From Autumnicola psychrophila (lineage in GTDB: Bacteria > Bacteroidota > Bacteroidia > Flavobacteriales > Flavobacteriaceae), in NCBI RefSeq assembly GCF_031846645.1, contig NZ_JAVRHN010000005.1, positions 186,001 to 250,000 on the forward strand: DNA of 64,000 nt. Direction: 5' to 3'. Shown here in pieces: positions 35,317 through 43,637 of the stretch; position 1 is the first letter of the stretch; each line of letters opens with the position of its first letter. The notes beneath the pieces are model-generated. The model saw nothing but the letters and a program-made list of their open reading frames with translations. It did no database searches and had not been told where the DNA came from. A program made the translations under genes and the position numbers.

Positions 35317-36327
35317 TCATATTCCTAACGTGCGGTTGGTTTTAAGTATGGATACGTGTTCATCTTCTATGATACCTGTGAGTGCTCTTATCGCATCAAT
35401 AGTTTCGGGGATTACAATAGCCTGGTTGTCTACCACATAGGCATAGAAGAGTTCGTCTCCCTGTACTTTCAACATATCCTCCCAAAGTGCAACTTCGTAC
35501 ATGTCCCCCCAGGGTCTTCCCATATCCAGGAACATTTCTTTTATAGTATTGTTTGAAACCAAACCCTGCTCGTACCGAATCATCTTAATTCTTGTCGACG
35601 TTTTAAAAGCATTTAAAACTTCATCTTTTGAGGCCTTTTTTGTCAGTCGCACATTCCAGTAGTGCATATGGCTCAGGGTTTCAGGTACTTTTACTGCAGC
35701 AGTAATAACATCCAGTTCGGGATCTACACTTTGAGCATCGGGACCCTGATGACTGGGAATATCTTTTTCAGGAACCATTGTATTCATGATTCCCCCCATA
35801 TGGCTTTCCCAGGGATCTGTTGCTCTTCGTAAAAGAGTACCGCGGGCACTTTGTAACAGATTTGCCCTTTTTAGAGCCGTAAGAGTTCTTAAAATGGAGG
35901 TGGTGTTGCACGAAACCACCCGCGTAGCATCTATGTTTAGAGCGGTTTGGTAATTGTTTTCGGCACTGAAGGAATGGCCCGCAGTTTCATGCTTTTCACC
36001 TCCTTGTACAATAAATTTTTTACCTTGACTTTTGTATCGTTCTACGTTTTTTGCGGCAACTTTTTTAGGGGTGCAATCCACAACCAGGTCCACCTGATCT
36101 AAAAGCTCTGTCATTCCGCCTTTAACGGAGAATCCGGCGTTTTTCATTTCCTTTTCTGCTTCTTGTGTCGCGCTGTAAATATTGTAGTTTTTTCTTACCG
36201 CATTTTCTATGCGCCAGTCACTTATGATATCACAAATGCCGGTTAACTCCATATCATGTTGTTTGTCAATGGCATCGGCAACTCTTTTGCCGATGACTCC
36301 ATAACCTACTACTGCTATTTTTTTCAT
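35317..36327 (-). CDS. Type II (archaeal-type) glyceraldehyde-3-phosphate dehydrogenase
   Basis: A 336-residue enzyme of the archaeal GAPDH family, not the common Gap. VVGYGVIGKR at 6-15 is the NAD(P) loop, and catalytic Cys140 lies in VVSCNTTSILR. The substrate-site segment ESHMGGIMNTMVP and the basic loop near 175 are typical. It oxidises glyceraldehyde 3-phosphate. The frame opens at a TTG, but the ATG at 36327 with an upstream GGAAG is the better start. It is likely the first gene of the operon running to about 28496; a 7-7-7 dyad lies 43 nt upstream. Horizontal gain is suggested by its archaeal type. Confidence 0.88.
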   Translation of the reverse strand: MKKIAVVGYGVIGKRVADAIDKQHDMELTGICDIISDWRIENAVRKNYNIYSATQEAEKEMKNAGFSVKGGMTELLDQVDLVVDCTPKKVAAKNVERYKSQGKKFIVQGGEKHETAGHSFSAENNYQTALNIDATRVVSCNTTSILRTLTALKRANLLQSARGTLLRRATDPWESHMGGIMNTMVPEKDIPSHQGPDAQSVDPELDVITAAVKVPETLSHMHYWNVRLTKKASKDEVLNAFKTSTRIKMIRYEQGLVSNNTIKEMFLDMGRPWGDMYEVALWEDMLKVQGDELFYAYVVDNQAIVIPETIDAIRALTGIIEDEHVSILKTNRTLGI

Positions 36328-36369
36328 GACTTCCAATTTTTTAATTTGATCTTGTTCCTTTGTTTCACA

Positions 36370-36390
36370 TTACTTTCGTGTTTAAAGTAA
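36370..36390. promoter_or_regulatory. 21-bp dyad upstream of the GAPDH-led operon
   Basis: TTACTTT, seven bases (CGTGTTT), AAAGTAA is a perfect inverted repeat 43 nt before the ATG. It may be an operator; the regulator is not obvious. A hairpin in the transcript leader is also possible. Confidence 0.35.
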
Positions 36391-36492
36391 CCTGATTATG
36401 CTTTGGATGTACCAGGCGAGTGGCTTATCTCGATTAAAAGTGTATTTCAAGTAGATCCTTAATTACAAAAGCATTAAATGCAGCAGTATCCT

Positions 36493-36765
36493 TTAACCTT
36501 TTACTTGAGCATTATAAAATGCCGCTACACAAGCACCGATTAGCCAGCTTAAGATGAAAACCTGGATAATTCCAAAGAACACCTCCAGTACAGGCACATC
36601 CATTCTTATTATACTACTTGTGTCCAGTCCGTGTAAAAGACTGTTAAAGAACTTTACTGTTCCTTCCCGCCCCACTGTGGCCATCACCAGTACACACCCC
36701 ACATAAAGGAGAGCTCCGGTAAGACCGAGTGCCAAACCAAATTTTTTTATGTTTAATCGATACAT
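36493..36765 (-). CDS. DUF5676-type small membrane protein
   Basis: A 90-residue protein with two membrane helices: LALGLTGALLYVGCVLVMATVG-like sequence (about 11-31) and FFGIIQVFILSWLIGACVAAFYN near the C-terminus. It fits the DUF5676 family, found next to heavy-metal and copper genes. Function is unknown. The gene is 17 nt below the SHOCT-domain gene and is followed by a 165-nt gap before the GAPDH start, so it is likely the end of a short transcript beginning at the DUF2933 gene. Confidence 0.7.
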   Translation of the reverse strand: MYRLNIKKFGLALGLTGALLYVGCVLVMATVGREGTVKFFNSLLHGLDTSSIIRMDVPVLEVFFGIIQVFILSWLIGACVAAFYNAQVKG

Positions 36766-36782
36766 ATTTTCAGATTTTAAAA

Positions 36783-36995
36783 TTATTTATCCGATTCTAA
36801 TAGCTTCTTTTGTTCTTCGAACTGTTCCTTCGAAATTTCGCCACGTGCAAATCGCTTTCTTAGGATGTCCAGTGGTTCTTCTCTTCTTGTTTTTTTTCCC
36901 CATTGTGTTGGTATCATGAAAACCCAGATAAGAAAAACTATCCAGATGAACCACCAGATGAGGTGCATTCCAAAAAATCCATCATAATTGTGCAT
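36783..36995 (-). CDS. SHOCT-domain small membrane protein
   Basis: A 70-residue protein with one N-terminal membrane segment (LIWWFIWIVFLIWVFMIPT) and a C-terminal SHOCT motif (EPLDILRKRFARGEISKEQFEEQKKLL-type helix pair, about 41-67, here in short). SHOCT is a small helical oligomerisation module. Together with DUF2933 and DUF5676 neighbours this is a cluster often seen beside copper efflux genes. The spacing to the DUF2933 gene is 4 nt. No reaction is expected. Confidence 0.8.
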   Translation of the reverse strand: MHNYDGFFGMHLIWWFIWIVFLIWVFMIPTQWGKKTRREEPLDILRKRFARGEISKEQFEEQKKLLESDK

Positions 36996-36999
36996 GTCT

Positions 37000-37236
37000 T
37001 TATTTTTTTTGATGTTGGTTTGTTACTTGATCTTTGCTTTTTTTCTTTAAATTCTCATCGGTTAACCCGTGAGTATGATCTCCATGCCGCATAGGCATCA
37101 TTAGATGTATGGCAAACATTATGATGATAAATGTGAAAAGCCAGACATCACCACCCAATCCAATTGATGGGGCCAAAAAGATGAGCAAAAGAGGTAAAAC
37201 ACATCCGATGATCATCCATAACCAGTGATTTTTCAT
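37000..37236 (-). CDS. DUF2933-type small membrane protein
   Basis: A 78-residue protein with two membrane helices (about 5-22 and 30-46) and a His/Met-rich segment, HLMMPMRHGDHTHG at about 44-57, that could bind copper or another soft metal. It matches the DUF2933 pattern, common in metal-resistance islands. The gene leads the DUF2933-SHOCT-DUF5676 trio, and the 150 nt before it are AT-rich, containing ATGTTTT-A-AAAACAT (37299-37313), which may be a chance palindrome. Metal binding is inference. Confidence 0.7.
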   Translation of the reverse strand: MKNHWLWMIIGCVLPLLLIFLAPSIGLGGDVWLFTFIIIMFAIHLMMPMRHGDHTHGLTDENLKKKSKDQVTNQHQKK

Positions 37237-37386
37237 TTTAATTTATTTTAATGATTAAACAATTACTTCATAGAGTATATTATAAGTTAACAAAAAAGAT
37301 GTTTTAAAAACATGATATTGCTCAATTCTGCCCAACATTCAATACTCTTTGTTGACTGTATAGGTTATTTTCTCATCTATTTATCT

Positions 37387-39786
37387 TTAGTTTTGTTGAT
37401 ATTGAATCACTTTAGTTGATTTATTGGAAATTGTAAAAGATTGTTTCTTAAATTGAATTTTTATGTCGGATTCAACTTCATCCAGAGGCTCTATTCGACA
37501 ACTATTGGCCGAAAAGTTTAACTGTAACCATACACCTCTATAATTGATCTTCATACTGAGGGAATTTATCTCTTTGGGTAATTGGGGATTTAGCCAAAGC
37601 ACATCATTTCGGATCTCCAAACCTGTAAAACACCTTTGTACAATATCTATGGTACCTGCCATAGCGCCCAGATGTATACCCTCGGGTGTGGTGCCGCCCT
37701 GCACATCTTCAAAATCACTAACAAGTGCCTCTCTGAAACAATGCCAAGCACATGTACGATCGGATCTGGCCACAACCCAGGACCGGACTATACGGCTAAG
37801 AGTAGAACCATCTGAGGTGCGGGTACCGTAGTATTTAATGTTATCAGGAATGTTGGATGGAGTGAAATCATACCCTAAACCTTTGAATAGCAGTACTAAT
37901 TGTTCAGAAGAAAAAAGGTAAAAGAGCATAAGCACATCTGCCTGCTTGGAAGCCTTGTAGCGATTAACAGAGTCACCCTCGGCATCTAATATTCTGTCAA
38001 GCCGGTGAATATCGTTGTACTTCTTTCGATAGGCTTCCCATTCGAAATCCTCCAACTGTTCATAACCCTCAAACTGGGCGATAATTCCTTCTTCAATAAA
38101 CGGAATATATAATTTGCTTCCTATTTCTTTCCATTTTTCCAACTCCCTGTCATCCAACTGCAGCTCTTGTTTTAAAACATCCCGACGGGTAATTCCAATT
38201 AAATCAAATGCTTTTAAAGAATGGGAGAAAAGCCAGGAAGCCATGACATTGGTGTATGCATTGTTATTTATTCCCGGTCTGTCACTTCCAGGATAGGCGG
38301 TATGGAATTCGTCGGGGCCTACTACTTTTCTTATTTCGTAACGCTGTTTTGAATCGCTCCAGCTGGCCAGTCCGGTAAAGAGACGAGCGATTTCAATGAG
38401 CATCTCAGCACCGTAGAATTTCATGAAGTTTTTATCTGCCGTCACTTCATAATATTGCCAGATATTATAAGCTATAGAGAGATTAACATGACGCTGGAGG
38501 TATGTATTGTCTGGAACCCATTGTCCAGATTTCGGATTTAAATGAACCACCTGGCTTTCTTCCCGTCCATTGCTTCCGCTTTGCCAGGGGAACATAGCTC
38601 CATCATAACCTTCCCTTTTAGCGAGTTTTTTAGCTTCTTCTAAGCGTTTATATCGATAGAGGAGCAGGGAACGGGTAAGGTCAGGTAGGCGGTAATTAAG
38701 AATTGGGAATATGAATAACTCATCCCAGAAAATATGGCCACGATAAGCCTCTCCATGCCAACCTCGCGCCGGTAATCCAACATCCCGACCAATGGTAAGT
38801 TTAGAAGCCGTTTGAAGCAAATGAAAAATATGTAATCTGAGGAGGAGCTGAGAGTTTCCCGATGCATTGACGAAAATATCAAACTTGTTCCACAATCTTT
38901 TCCAGGCTTCAGAATGTCTTCTTTTTACAACAGAAAAATCTGCCTGACCATTTACTTGCTTCAAAGCATCGTTGAGCGGTTCACTTATTGCATCGTCTTT
39001 GGAGGTAAAAAGGGACACCGTTTTTTCTATAGAAACTTGTTCTCCCAGAGTCACGTGAAAAGTGAATATTTCACCAATTACCTCTTTTTCCCGAAAAAAC
39101 TTTCGTATTACATCCAGCTTTTGAGTTTTAGAAAAAATAACGCATTTGGCTGCCTGAGCCATATAGAGGAGGGATTGATTCGTTTGAACCAGAATGTAAA
39201 TGGCATTTTCTGCTTCTCCTTTTTTAATTATTTTTAGATGCTGATTCTTTAAAGGTTTATATCGTTTTACGCCCTCATTTTTTGTTGATCCGTCAAGGGT
39301 AGAGCGTACTTCTACCATTCCGGACCAGTTTACCAGCACAAAATCCCATTTTATGGCGGCAAGGTGAGGATTATCCATACTTACCAGTCTTGTACTGATA
39401 ATCCTTGTTTCCCGCTGTTGTTCATCGATGAAGTGCATCTCCCTTCTCAGGATACCTGCAGAGATATCAAGTTCCTGAACATAATTTAAGACCTGTTTTT
39501 TTTCTAACTGAAACCAATTCTTATCTCCTTCCAGCCTGAAGCTTAAGTGCAGCCAGTTAGGCCAATTAACCAGATCTTCATTTTCAATGGTCTTTCCTGC
39601 TATTTGTGATTTAAGCCTGTTGTAACCACCTGCCAGGTAAATGCCCGGGTAATGAGTGCCATCAGCTTTTGATTCTTCTGCTGCTCCCCTGGTGGCGAAA
39701 TAGCCATTGCCAAGGGTACATAGAGCTTCCCGGAGACCCTCTTGTTCTTTTCTTAAACCGTCATATTTCAGCTTCCAGTTTTGCAT
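37387..39786 (-). CDS. Glycoside hydrolase family 65 disaccharide phosphorylase
   Basis: A 799-residue enzyme with the GH65 layout: an N-terminal beta-sandwich, an (alpha/alpha)6 barrel and a C-terminal beta domain. Catalytic acid Glu sits in KVVGPDEFHTAYPG near 490, followed by NNAYTN as in maltose, trehalose or kojibiose phosphorylases. GYDGAMFPWQSGS, the catalytic-region motif, is also present. It phosphorolyses an alpha-glucoside to beta-glucose 1-phosphate. Which disaccharide cannot be told; trehalose, a stress sugar, would fit the neighbourhood. It is a single-gene unit upstream of the DUF2933 group. Confidence 0.9.
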   Translation of the reverse strand: MQNWKLKYDGLRKEQEGLREALCTLGNGYFATRGAAEESKADGTHYPGIYLAGGYNRLKSQIAGKTIENEDLVNWPNWLHLSFRLEGDKNWFQLEKKQVLNYVQELDISAGILRREMHFIDEQQRETRIISTRLVSMDNPHLAAIKWDFVLVNWSGMVEVRSTLDGSTKNEGVKRYKPLKNQHLKIIKKGEAENAIYILVQTNQSLLYMAQAAKCVIFSKTQKLDVIRKFFREKEVIGEIFTFHVTLGEQVSIEKTVSLFTSKDDAISEPLNDALKQVNGQADFSVVKRRHSEAWKRLWNKFDIFVNASGNSQLLLRLHIFHLLQTASKLTIGRDVGLPARGWHGEAYRGHIFWDELFIFPILNYRLPDLTRSLLLYRYKRLEEAKKLAKREGYDGAMFPWQSGSNGREESQVVHLNPKSGQWVPDNTYLQRHVNLSIAYNIWQYYEVTADKNFMKFYGAEMLIEIARLFTGLASWSDSKQRYEIRKVVGPDEFHTAYPGSDRPGINNNAYTNVMASWLFSHSLKAFDLIGITRRDVLKQELQLDDRELEKWKEIGSKLYIPFIEEGIIAQFEGYEQLEDFEWEAYRKKYNDIHRLDRILDAEGDSVNRYKASKQADVLMLFYLFSSEQLVLLFKGLGYDFTPSNIPDNIKYYGTRTSDGSTLSRIVRSWVVARSDRTCAWHCFREALVSDFEDVQGGTTPEGIHLGAMAGTIDIVQRCFTGLEIRNDVLWLNPQLPKEINSLSMKINYRGVWLQLNFSANSCRIEPLDEVESDIKIQFKKQSFTISNKSTKVIQYQQN

Positions 39787-39951
39787 AGCTTCTATTTTTT
39801 TTAACTTTCTGACGATCTAAGTTTCTAGAGGCCGCCATCACCTACATAACATTCTGATCATGTTTATAATACCATTAATTCTCCTTACAGTTAATACCTC
39901 TAAAGTTCATATTCCAATTGTTTCCAATATTTAATAGGTAATCTTTTTCTC

Positions 39952-40326
39952 TTAATGACTTACTCCAATAATCATAGCTGCCGTCATTCCTAAAACCATT
40001 ACGATGCCGCCGACTGGAGCCAGGCCCATGTGCATCCAGTTTGTAGACCTTCTTTTTTGTTGGGATTTATGAAACTTTTCTGGATTCTTTCTAAAAACTG
40101 TCAGACATTGTTCAGAATCAAAATAGTGCGTGTTTTCCATGTATTTAAAGTTTATAGCACTTTTCTCGCTAACGACTACCCCACATACAGGATCCACGTG
40201 TTGACCTTGAGCTAAATCTATACGGCTGCTGCTACAAGAGGTGAAGGTGAGCAGGGCGGTAATCCAAATCAAGAGTATGATTAGAAAATTTCTTTTTCTG
40301 AGGGTGCTCGCAAAAATCGATTTCAT
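39952..40326 (-). CDS. YHS-domain lipoprotein/membrane protein
   Basis: A 124-residue protein with an N-terminal hydrophobic segment ending at FTSCSS (a possible lipobox, Cys near 31). A YHS metal-binding domain follows at about 43-82, with DPVCGVVV and YFDSEQCLTVF, the Cys pair expected to bind copper or another metal. The C-terminus has a second membrane helix (about 98-121). The YHS domain is found in copper ATPases and efflux accessory proteins. The gene is 33 nt from the small basic protein gene upstream. A role as a periplasmic copper-handling protein is inferred. Confidence 0.75.
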   Translation of the reverse strand: MKSIFASTLRKRNFLIILLIWITALLTFTSCSSSRIDLAQGQHVDPVCGVVVSEKSAINFKYMENTHYFDSEQCLTVFRKNPEKFHKSQQKRRSTNWMHMGLAPVGGIVMVLGMTAAMIIGVSH

Positions 40327-40358
40327 CTTTTTATTTTTACTATTTTTTTATTCCACCA

Positions 40359-40526
40359 CTATAAGTACCAGTCTCTCAAAAATGCCATGGATAGAGCTAG
40401 AAGAAAGAGTATTACGAAAGCACATATTGCCAGAAATTTATCACTCTTTTTGGCCTTGGAACGATACCGCTCTTTCTTTTTCTTTTTCTTTCTTGATTTT
40501 CTCCTTTGTTCCCTGTAAGATCTCAT
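40359..40526 (-). CDS. Very small basic membrane protein
   Basis: A 55-residue frame opens at an ATG at 40526. The first 30 residues are extremely basic (MRSYREQRRKSRKKKKKKER...), then comes one membrane helix (FLAICAFVILFLLALSMAFL) and a short exit RDWYL. The basic patch could bind RNA or membrane lipids. I recognise no family. It is below the length of most gene calls, but the composition is too directed to be noise, and it ends 32 nt before the YHS-protein gene. Expression is unproven. Confidence 0.45.
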   Translation of the reverse strand: MRSYREQRRKSRKKKKKKERYRSKAKKSDKFLAICAFVILFLLALSMAFLRDWYL

Positions 40527-40625
40527 GATAGAATTTTATGGTACTTATTATCTCTAATTAGTTCAAAATCTTCCTGATCCTTTTTCGAAAACTTTATTCA
40601 AAAAGTGCTGTTGTTCATACATTGT

Positions 40626-40690
40626 GCCTGCCAATGGGCCGGTAACCGATGTGGGGGAATGGGAAAAACCTCCGGCCCATTTATGCAGGC
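40626..40690 (-). repeat. Conserved hairpin element, copy 1
   Basis: Read on the minus strand: GCCTGCATAAATGGGCCGG, a loop, then CCGGCCC and GGCAGGC. It has an outer stem (GCCTGC/GCAGGC) and an inner stem (GGGCCGG/CCGGCCC). A diverged copy lies at 41159-41224 on the other side of the lipoprotein gene 40702-41148. The third inner base pair is G-C here and A-T in the other copy, a compensatory change. Confidence 0.7.
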
Positions 40691-40701
40691 CTTAATATTA
40701 T

Positions 40702-41148
40702 CTAACTTCCAATTTTTCCTGTTTTCAAAGCTTTTTTGTATGTAGCTTCCGATTTGTAGTAGGCTACTTCGCCCTTTTTGTTTAGCAGGACAATAAAAGC
40801 TTCAGATTTGTCCACGGCCTCGCCGGTTACAGGATCAACAGCCACGCGGGCCGTTTCTTTTTCGTTAAGGGTGTCAACGCACATGTTACAACAGCCATAG
40901 TAGATCTTACCATTTACACCTATTGGAATCTGAATTTTGGCCATATATGCATCGTTGACCATACATACTAAATTATTTGGGATCTGATCTCCAATTTTAT
41001 AATTGTGCTCTGCTTTCACAGTACTTTCTGCTACTTGATTAACCTCCGTTTGCGTTGTTTGCACTTTTTCTTTCTCTTGCGAATTACAACCGGACAAAAA
41101 CATTGTACCTATTATCGCTAATGCGAAAATTTTTATTTTAGCTTTCAT
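40702..41148 (-). CDS. Metal-binding lipoprotein with cysteine-rich (YHS/NosL-like) site
   Basis: A 148-residue lipoprotein (signal ending MFLSGC, Cys21). CMVNDAYMAKIQIPIGVNGK then IYYGCCNMCVDTLNEK at about 78-113 hold several Cys and Met residues that resemble TRASH/YHS or NosL-type copper sites. DPVTGEAVDKSEAFIV follows. It is probably a periplasmic or outer-membrane copper-binding protein. The same layout occurs next to Cus-type pumps in other Flavobacteria. Covarying hairpin repeats sit in the spacers on both sides of this gene. The product family is not firmly known to me. Confidence 0.65.
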   Translation of the reverse strand: MKAKIKIFALAIIGTMFLSGCNSQEKEKVQTTQTEVNQVAESTVKAEHNYKIGDQIPNNLVCMVNDAYMAKIQIPIGVNGKIYYGCCNMCVDTLNEKETARVAVDPVTGEAVDKSEAFIVLLNKKGEVAYYKSEATYKKALKTGKIGS

Positions 41149-41158
41149 ATTTCTTGCG

Positions 41159-41224
41159 CCTGCTTTATGGACCGGATAAGTCTTGAGGGGATAGTAGGGG
41201 AAACCACCGGTCCACTTACGCAGG
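41159..41224 (-). repeat. Conserved hairpin element, copy 2
   Basis: Minus strand: CCTGCGTAAGTGGACCGG, a loop, then CCGGTCC and GCAGG. The outer stem CCTGC/GCAGG and inner stem GGACCGG/CCGGTCC fold as in copy 1, with the covarying A-T pair and a similar loop start (GGTTT followed by C-rich sequence). Confidence 0.7.
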
Positions 41225-41230
41225 TCTTTT

Positions 41231-41770
41231 TTATTTTATAGTTTCTTGTATACTACCACACTTCAGCATTTTTCCTCCGAAAAATGGATTTTGAATTGCC
41301 TCTTCGTGGCTTAGCCAAAAACCTCCTGAGTTATTATTAGCCATTGGACAGCGGGCAAGATATAATTGGTTGTCAGCAATTTTTCCCTCAAGAAAACTTG
41401 CAAATGCATTGCTGAACTCAGAAAATGCTCCTTTTTGTGCTTCCAGATTGGGACTGGTAGTCACCTTTGTTACAATTTTCTTTAATTGACCAGTCCCTTC
41501 AAACTCTCCGAGAGCGCCTAGAAGTTGCTCTGCTTCCTCCTTCGCCAGTTCTTGATCAGACTTGAGTATTGCGGCTTTAAGGGTTAAATAGTCTTCATAA
41601 GCTGTAGTTATTTTTTCGTTATTAAATTTTGGGATTTTACTGTCCATCATTTTCATCTCACCTTTCTCCATTTTATGATGGTCCTGGTGCATCATTTTTT
41701 TCTCCTGGCTGTAACCCAGGCTTACCGTCATAAGTAATACTGCTGCAATTTTTACTTTTAAAATCTTCAT
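41231..41770 (-). CDS. DUF3347 protein, stand-alone
   Basis: A 179-residue secreted protein (signal MKILKVKIAAVLLMTVSLGYS), then a His/Met-rich linker (MMHQDHHKMEKGEMKMM) and a DUF3347 domain. The C-terminal hallmark is CPMANNNSGGFWLSHEEAIQ...NPFFGGKMLKCG, about 140-172. The two conserved cysteines and methionines suggest copper binding. DUF3347 modules occur as free proteins and as C-terminal tails of efflux adaptors, both seen here. It lies 43 nt below the adaptor gene (start 43637, end 41814) and is probably co-transcribed with it. A periplasmic copper carrier is the likely role. Confidence 0.85.
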   Translation of the reverse strand: MKILKVKIAAVLLMTVSLGYSQEKKMMHQDHHKMEKGEMKMMDSKIPKFNNEKITTAYEDYLTLKAAILKSDQELAKEEAEQLLGALGEFEGTGQLKKIVTKVTTSPNLEAQKGAFSEFSNAFASFLEGKIADNQLYLARCPMANNNSGGFWLSHEEAIQNPFFGGKMLKCGSIQETIK

Positions 41771-41813
41771 AGTTTTGATTTTAGATATTAGTATTTAATT
41801 TATCTTTCAGTTT

Positions 41814-43637
41814 TTAGTTTATTGTCGATCTCACTTCACCGCAGGTAAGCATGGCTTCTCCAAAAAACGGGTTCCTGATTTCTTTGCTGTTACTTAGCCA
41901 GTAGGCACCTTTGTTATTATTGGCCATGGGGCAAAAGTTCACATACAACTTCTGGTTAGCTCCAAAAGCCTCTACGATTTTTATTAAAGGCTGTGAAAGG
42001 AAAATAAAGTTTTCGCGTTTCCCTTCTATTGTATTAGCCTCCTTACACAACTTTGTGTGTTTGAACAAGAAGGCCTTTTTTTCTTCCCAGAAATCCTTAG
42101 CATGACCAGACAGGGAATTTCCATCAAGTTTATCAAGAGCAGACAACAGTTCTGTACTCGATTCCTGTGTCTCCTCTATATTAGCCCTAACCAGTCCTTC
42201 TTTAAGTTCCAGATAGGCTTCGATTACTTTATTAAGTTGGTTTTTGAAAGCTTTAGGGACATCTTTGCTCATATCCATCACATCTTCCTGAACAAATTTT
42301 GAAGTTTTTGTTTGCTCCGGCATGTCGTTCCCCTCTTCCATTTCCATTCCACCGTGATTGTGTCCTGTCATGGCAGGACCACCTTCCGGGCTCATCATAC
42401 TTCGTTTGCCTTGTAATTGTGCTGCAGCATCCACCTTGAATACTCCATTGGCTACCACCTCATCTCCCGCTTCCAGACCTTCTGTAACCACATACAAGTC
42501 CCCTGCCTCGGGCCCTAAGACCACTTCCCTGAACTCAAAGGTAGGCTCTTCAAACTCCGGGCTCTTTACATAGACCACAGCTCTTTTCCCGGTCCACAGG
42601 ACAGAAGACTTGGGTATTACCAGTGCATTTTCCATATTTTCCAGTTTGCTATTAATGACCCCCTGGGCGAACATGTCTGGCTTTAGCTGGCCTTTAGGAT
42701 TATCTACTTCTGTTCGCACCAAAGCGACCCGGGTTTGGGGGTTAATAACCGGATCAATAAAAGTAACAGTACTTGAAAAGGTTTGACCCGGCATCGAGGG
42801 TACAGAAAAAGTAACTTTATCTCCTTCTTTAATCCAGGCAAGATCGCTTTCATAGGCGTCATAAAGAACCCACACCTTGTTCAAATTAGCAATATCAAAA
42901 AGCGGCTGACCTTCACCCACATAATCCCCTTCACTTATATTTCTACTGGTAACGGTTCCCGACTGTGTTGAATAGATATCAAAATTGTATTGCACTTGCC
43001 CGTTCTCCTGAATATTCTGAATTTGAACATCTGTCAAATCCCACTGCTTCAGTTTCCTTACCGCGGCTTCATAAAAGGAAGGGTTTGTCTCTTTAAACCT
43101 GACAGCTTCCAATAGCTCCTTTTGCGCCTGTACCAGTTCTGGGGAATAAATAGAAGCCAATCTTTCTCCTCTCCTCACTTCCTGTCCCGTGAAGTTCACA
43201 AATAATTTCTCAATACGTCCCGGAAAACGTGCAGTCACAGCCGAAACATTGCGCTCATCTGCGGTTACCCTCCCCGTAAGATATATCTCTTTAGTAGGTG
43301 ACCCTGCCTTTACAGTCACGGTTTGAATATCGGCAATTCTGGCTGCGGCTTCACTCATTTGTATCTCAGAGTCATTGACAGCTGCAGACGCTTTTACGGG
43401 TATTAATTCCATGCCGCATATGGGACAATTTCCCGGTTCCTCCTGTCTGATCTGTGGATGCATTGCACAAGTCCATATTTCTGATTCTCCTTCCTCATGA
43501 GCATGGGCTTCCTCCAGCTGATTTTCGTTGGTGGCTGAACTTTCTGATGTTCCACCAAAAAAAAGCCACCCCAATAGGAGCCCTCCAAATAAAAAGCCGA
43601 GGCCGATATAAATTGATTTCTTATCTATCTTATTCAT
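41814..43637 (-). CDS. cusB: Heavy-metal RND efflux periplasmic adaptor (CusB-like) with DUF3347 tail
   Basis: A 607-residue membrane-fusion protein counted from the ATG at 43637; the frame opens at TTG four codons earlier, but GGAG precedes the ATG. An N-terminal membrane anchor (IYIGLGFLFGGLLLGWLFFG) is followed by a heavy-metal-binding domain (CAMHPQ...CPICGMELIPV), then barrel and hairpin domains (about 100-390), a His/Met-rich linker (MTGHNHGGMEMEEG) and a DUF3347 domain ending FFGEAMLTCGEV. It bridges the RND pump and TolC in copper or silver export. The TolC gene upstream overlaps it by a few bases. The DUF3347 fusion adds a second metal site to the CusB scaffold. Confidence 0.9.
   Translation of the reverse strand: MNKIDKKSIYIGLGFLFGGLLLGWLFFGGTSESSATNENQLEEAHAHEEGESEIWTCAMHPQIRQEEPGNCPICGMELIPVKASAAVNDSEIQMSEAAARIADIQTVTVKAGSPTKEIYLTGRVTADERNVSAVTARFPGRIEKLFVNFTGQEVRRGERLASIYSPELVQAQKELLEAVRFKETNPSFYEAAVRKLKQWDLTDVQIQNIQENGQVQYNFDIYSTQSGTVTSRNISEGDYVGEGQPLFDIANLNKVWVLYDAYESDLAWIKEGDKVTFSVPSMPGQTFSSTVTFIDPVINPQTRVALVRTEVDNPKGQLKPDMFAQGVINSKLENMENALVIPKSSVLWTGKRAVVYVKSPEFEEPTFEFREVVLGPEAGDLYVVTEGLEAGDEVVANGVFKVDAAAQLQGKRSMMSPEGGPAMTGHNHGGMEMEEGNDMPEQTKTSKFVQEDVMDMSKDVPKAFKNQLNKVIEAYLELKEGLVRANIEETQESSTELLSALDKLDGNSLSGHAKDFWEEKKAFLFKHTKLCKEANTIEGKRENFIFLSQPLIKIVEAFGANQKLYVNFCPMANNNKGAYWLSNSKEIRNPFFGEAMLTCGEVRSTIN

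Noticed and set aside
37299..37313. ATGTTTT-A-AAAACAT palindrome upstream of the DUF2933 gene
   Set aside because: Made only of common AT-rich words in an AT-rich spacer; likely by chance.
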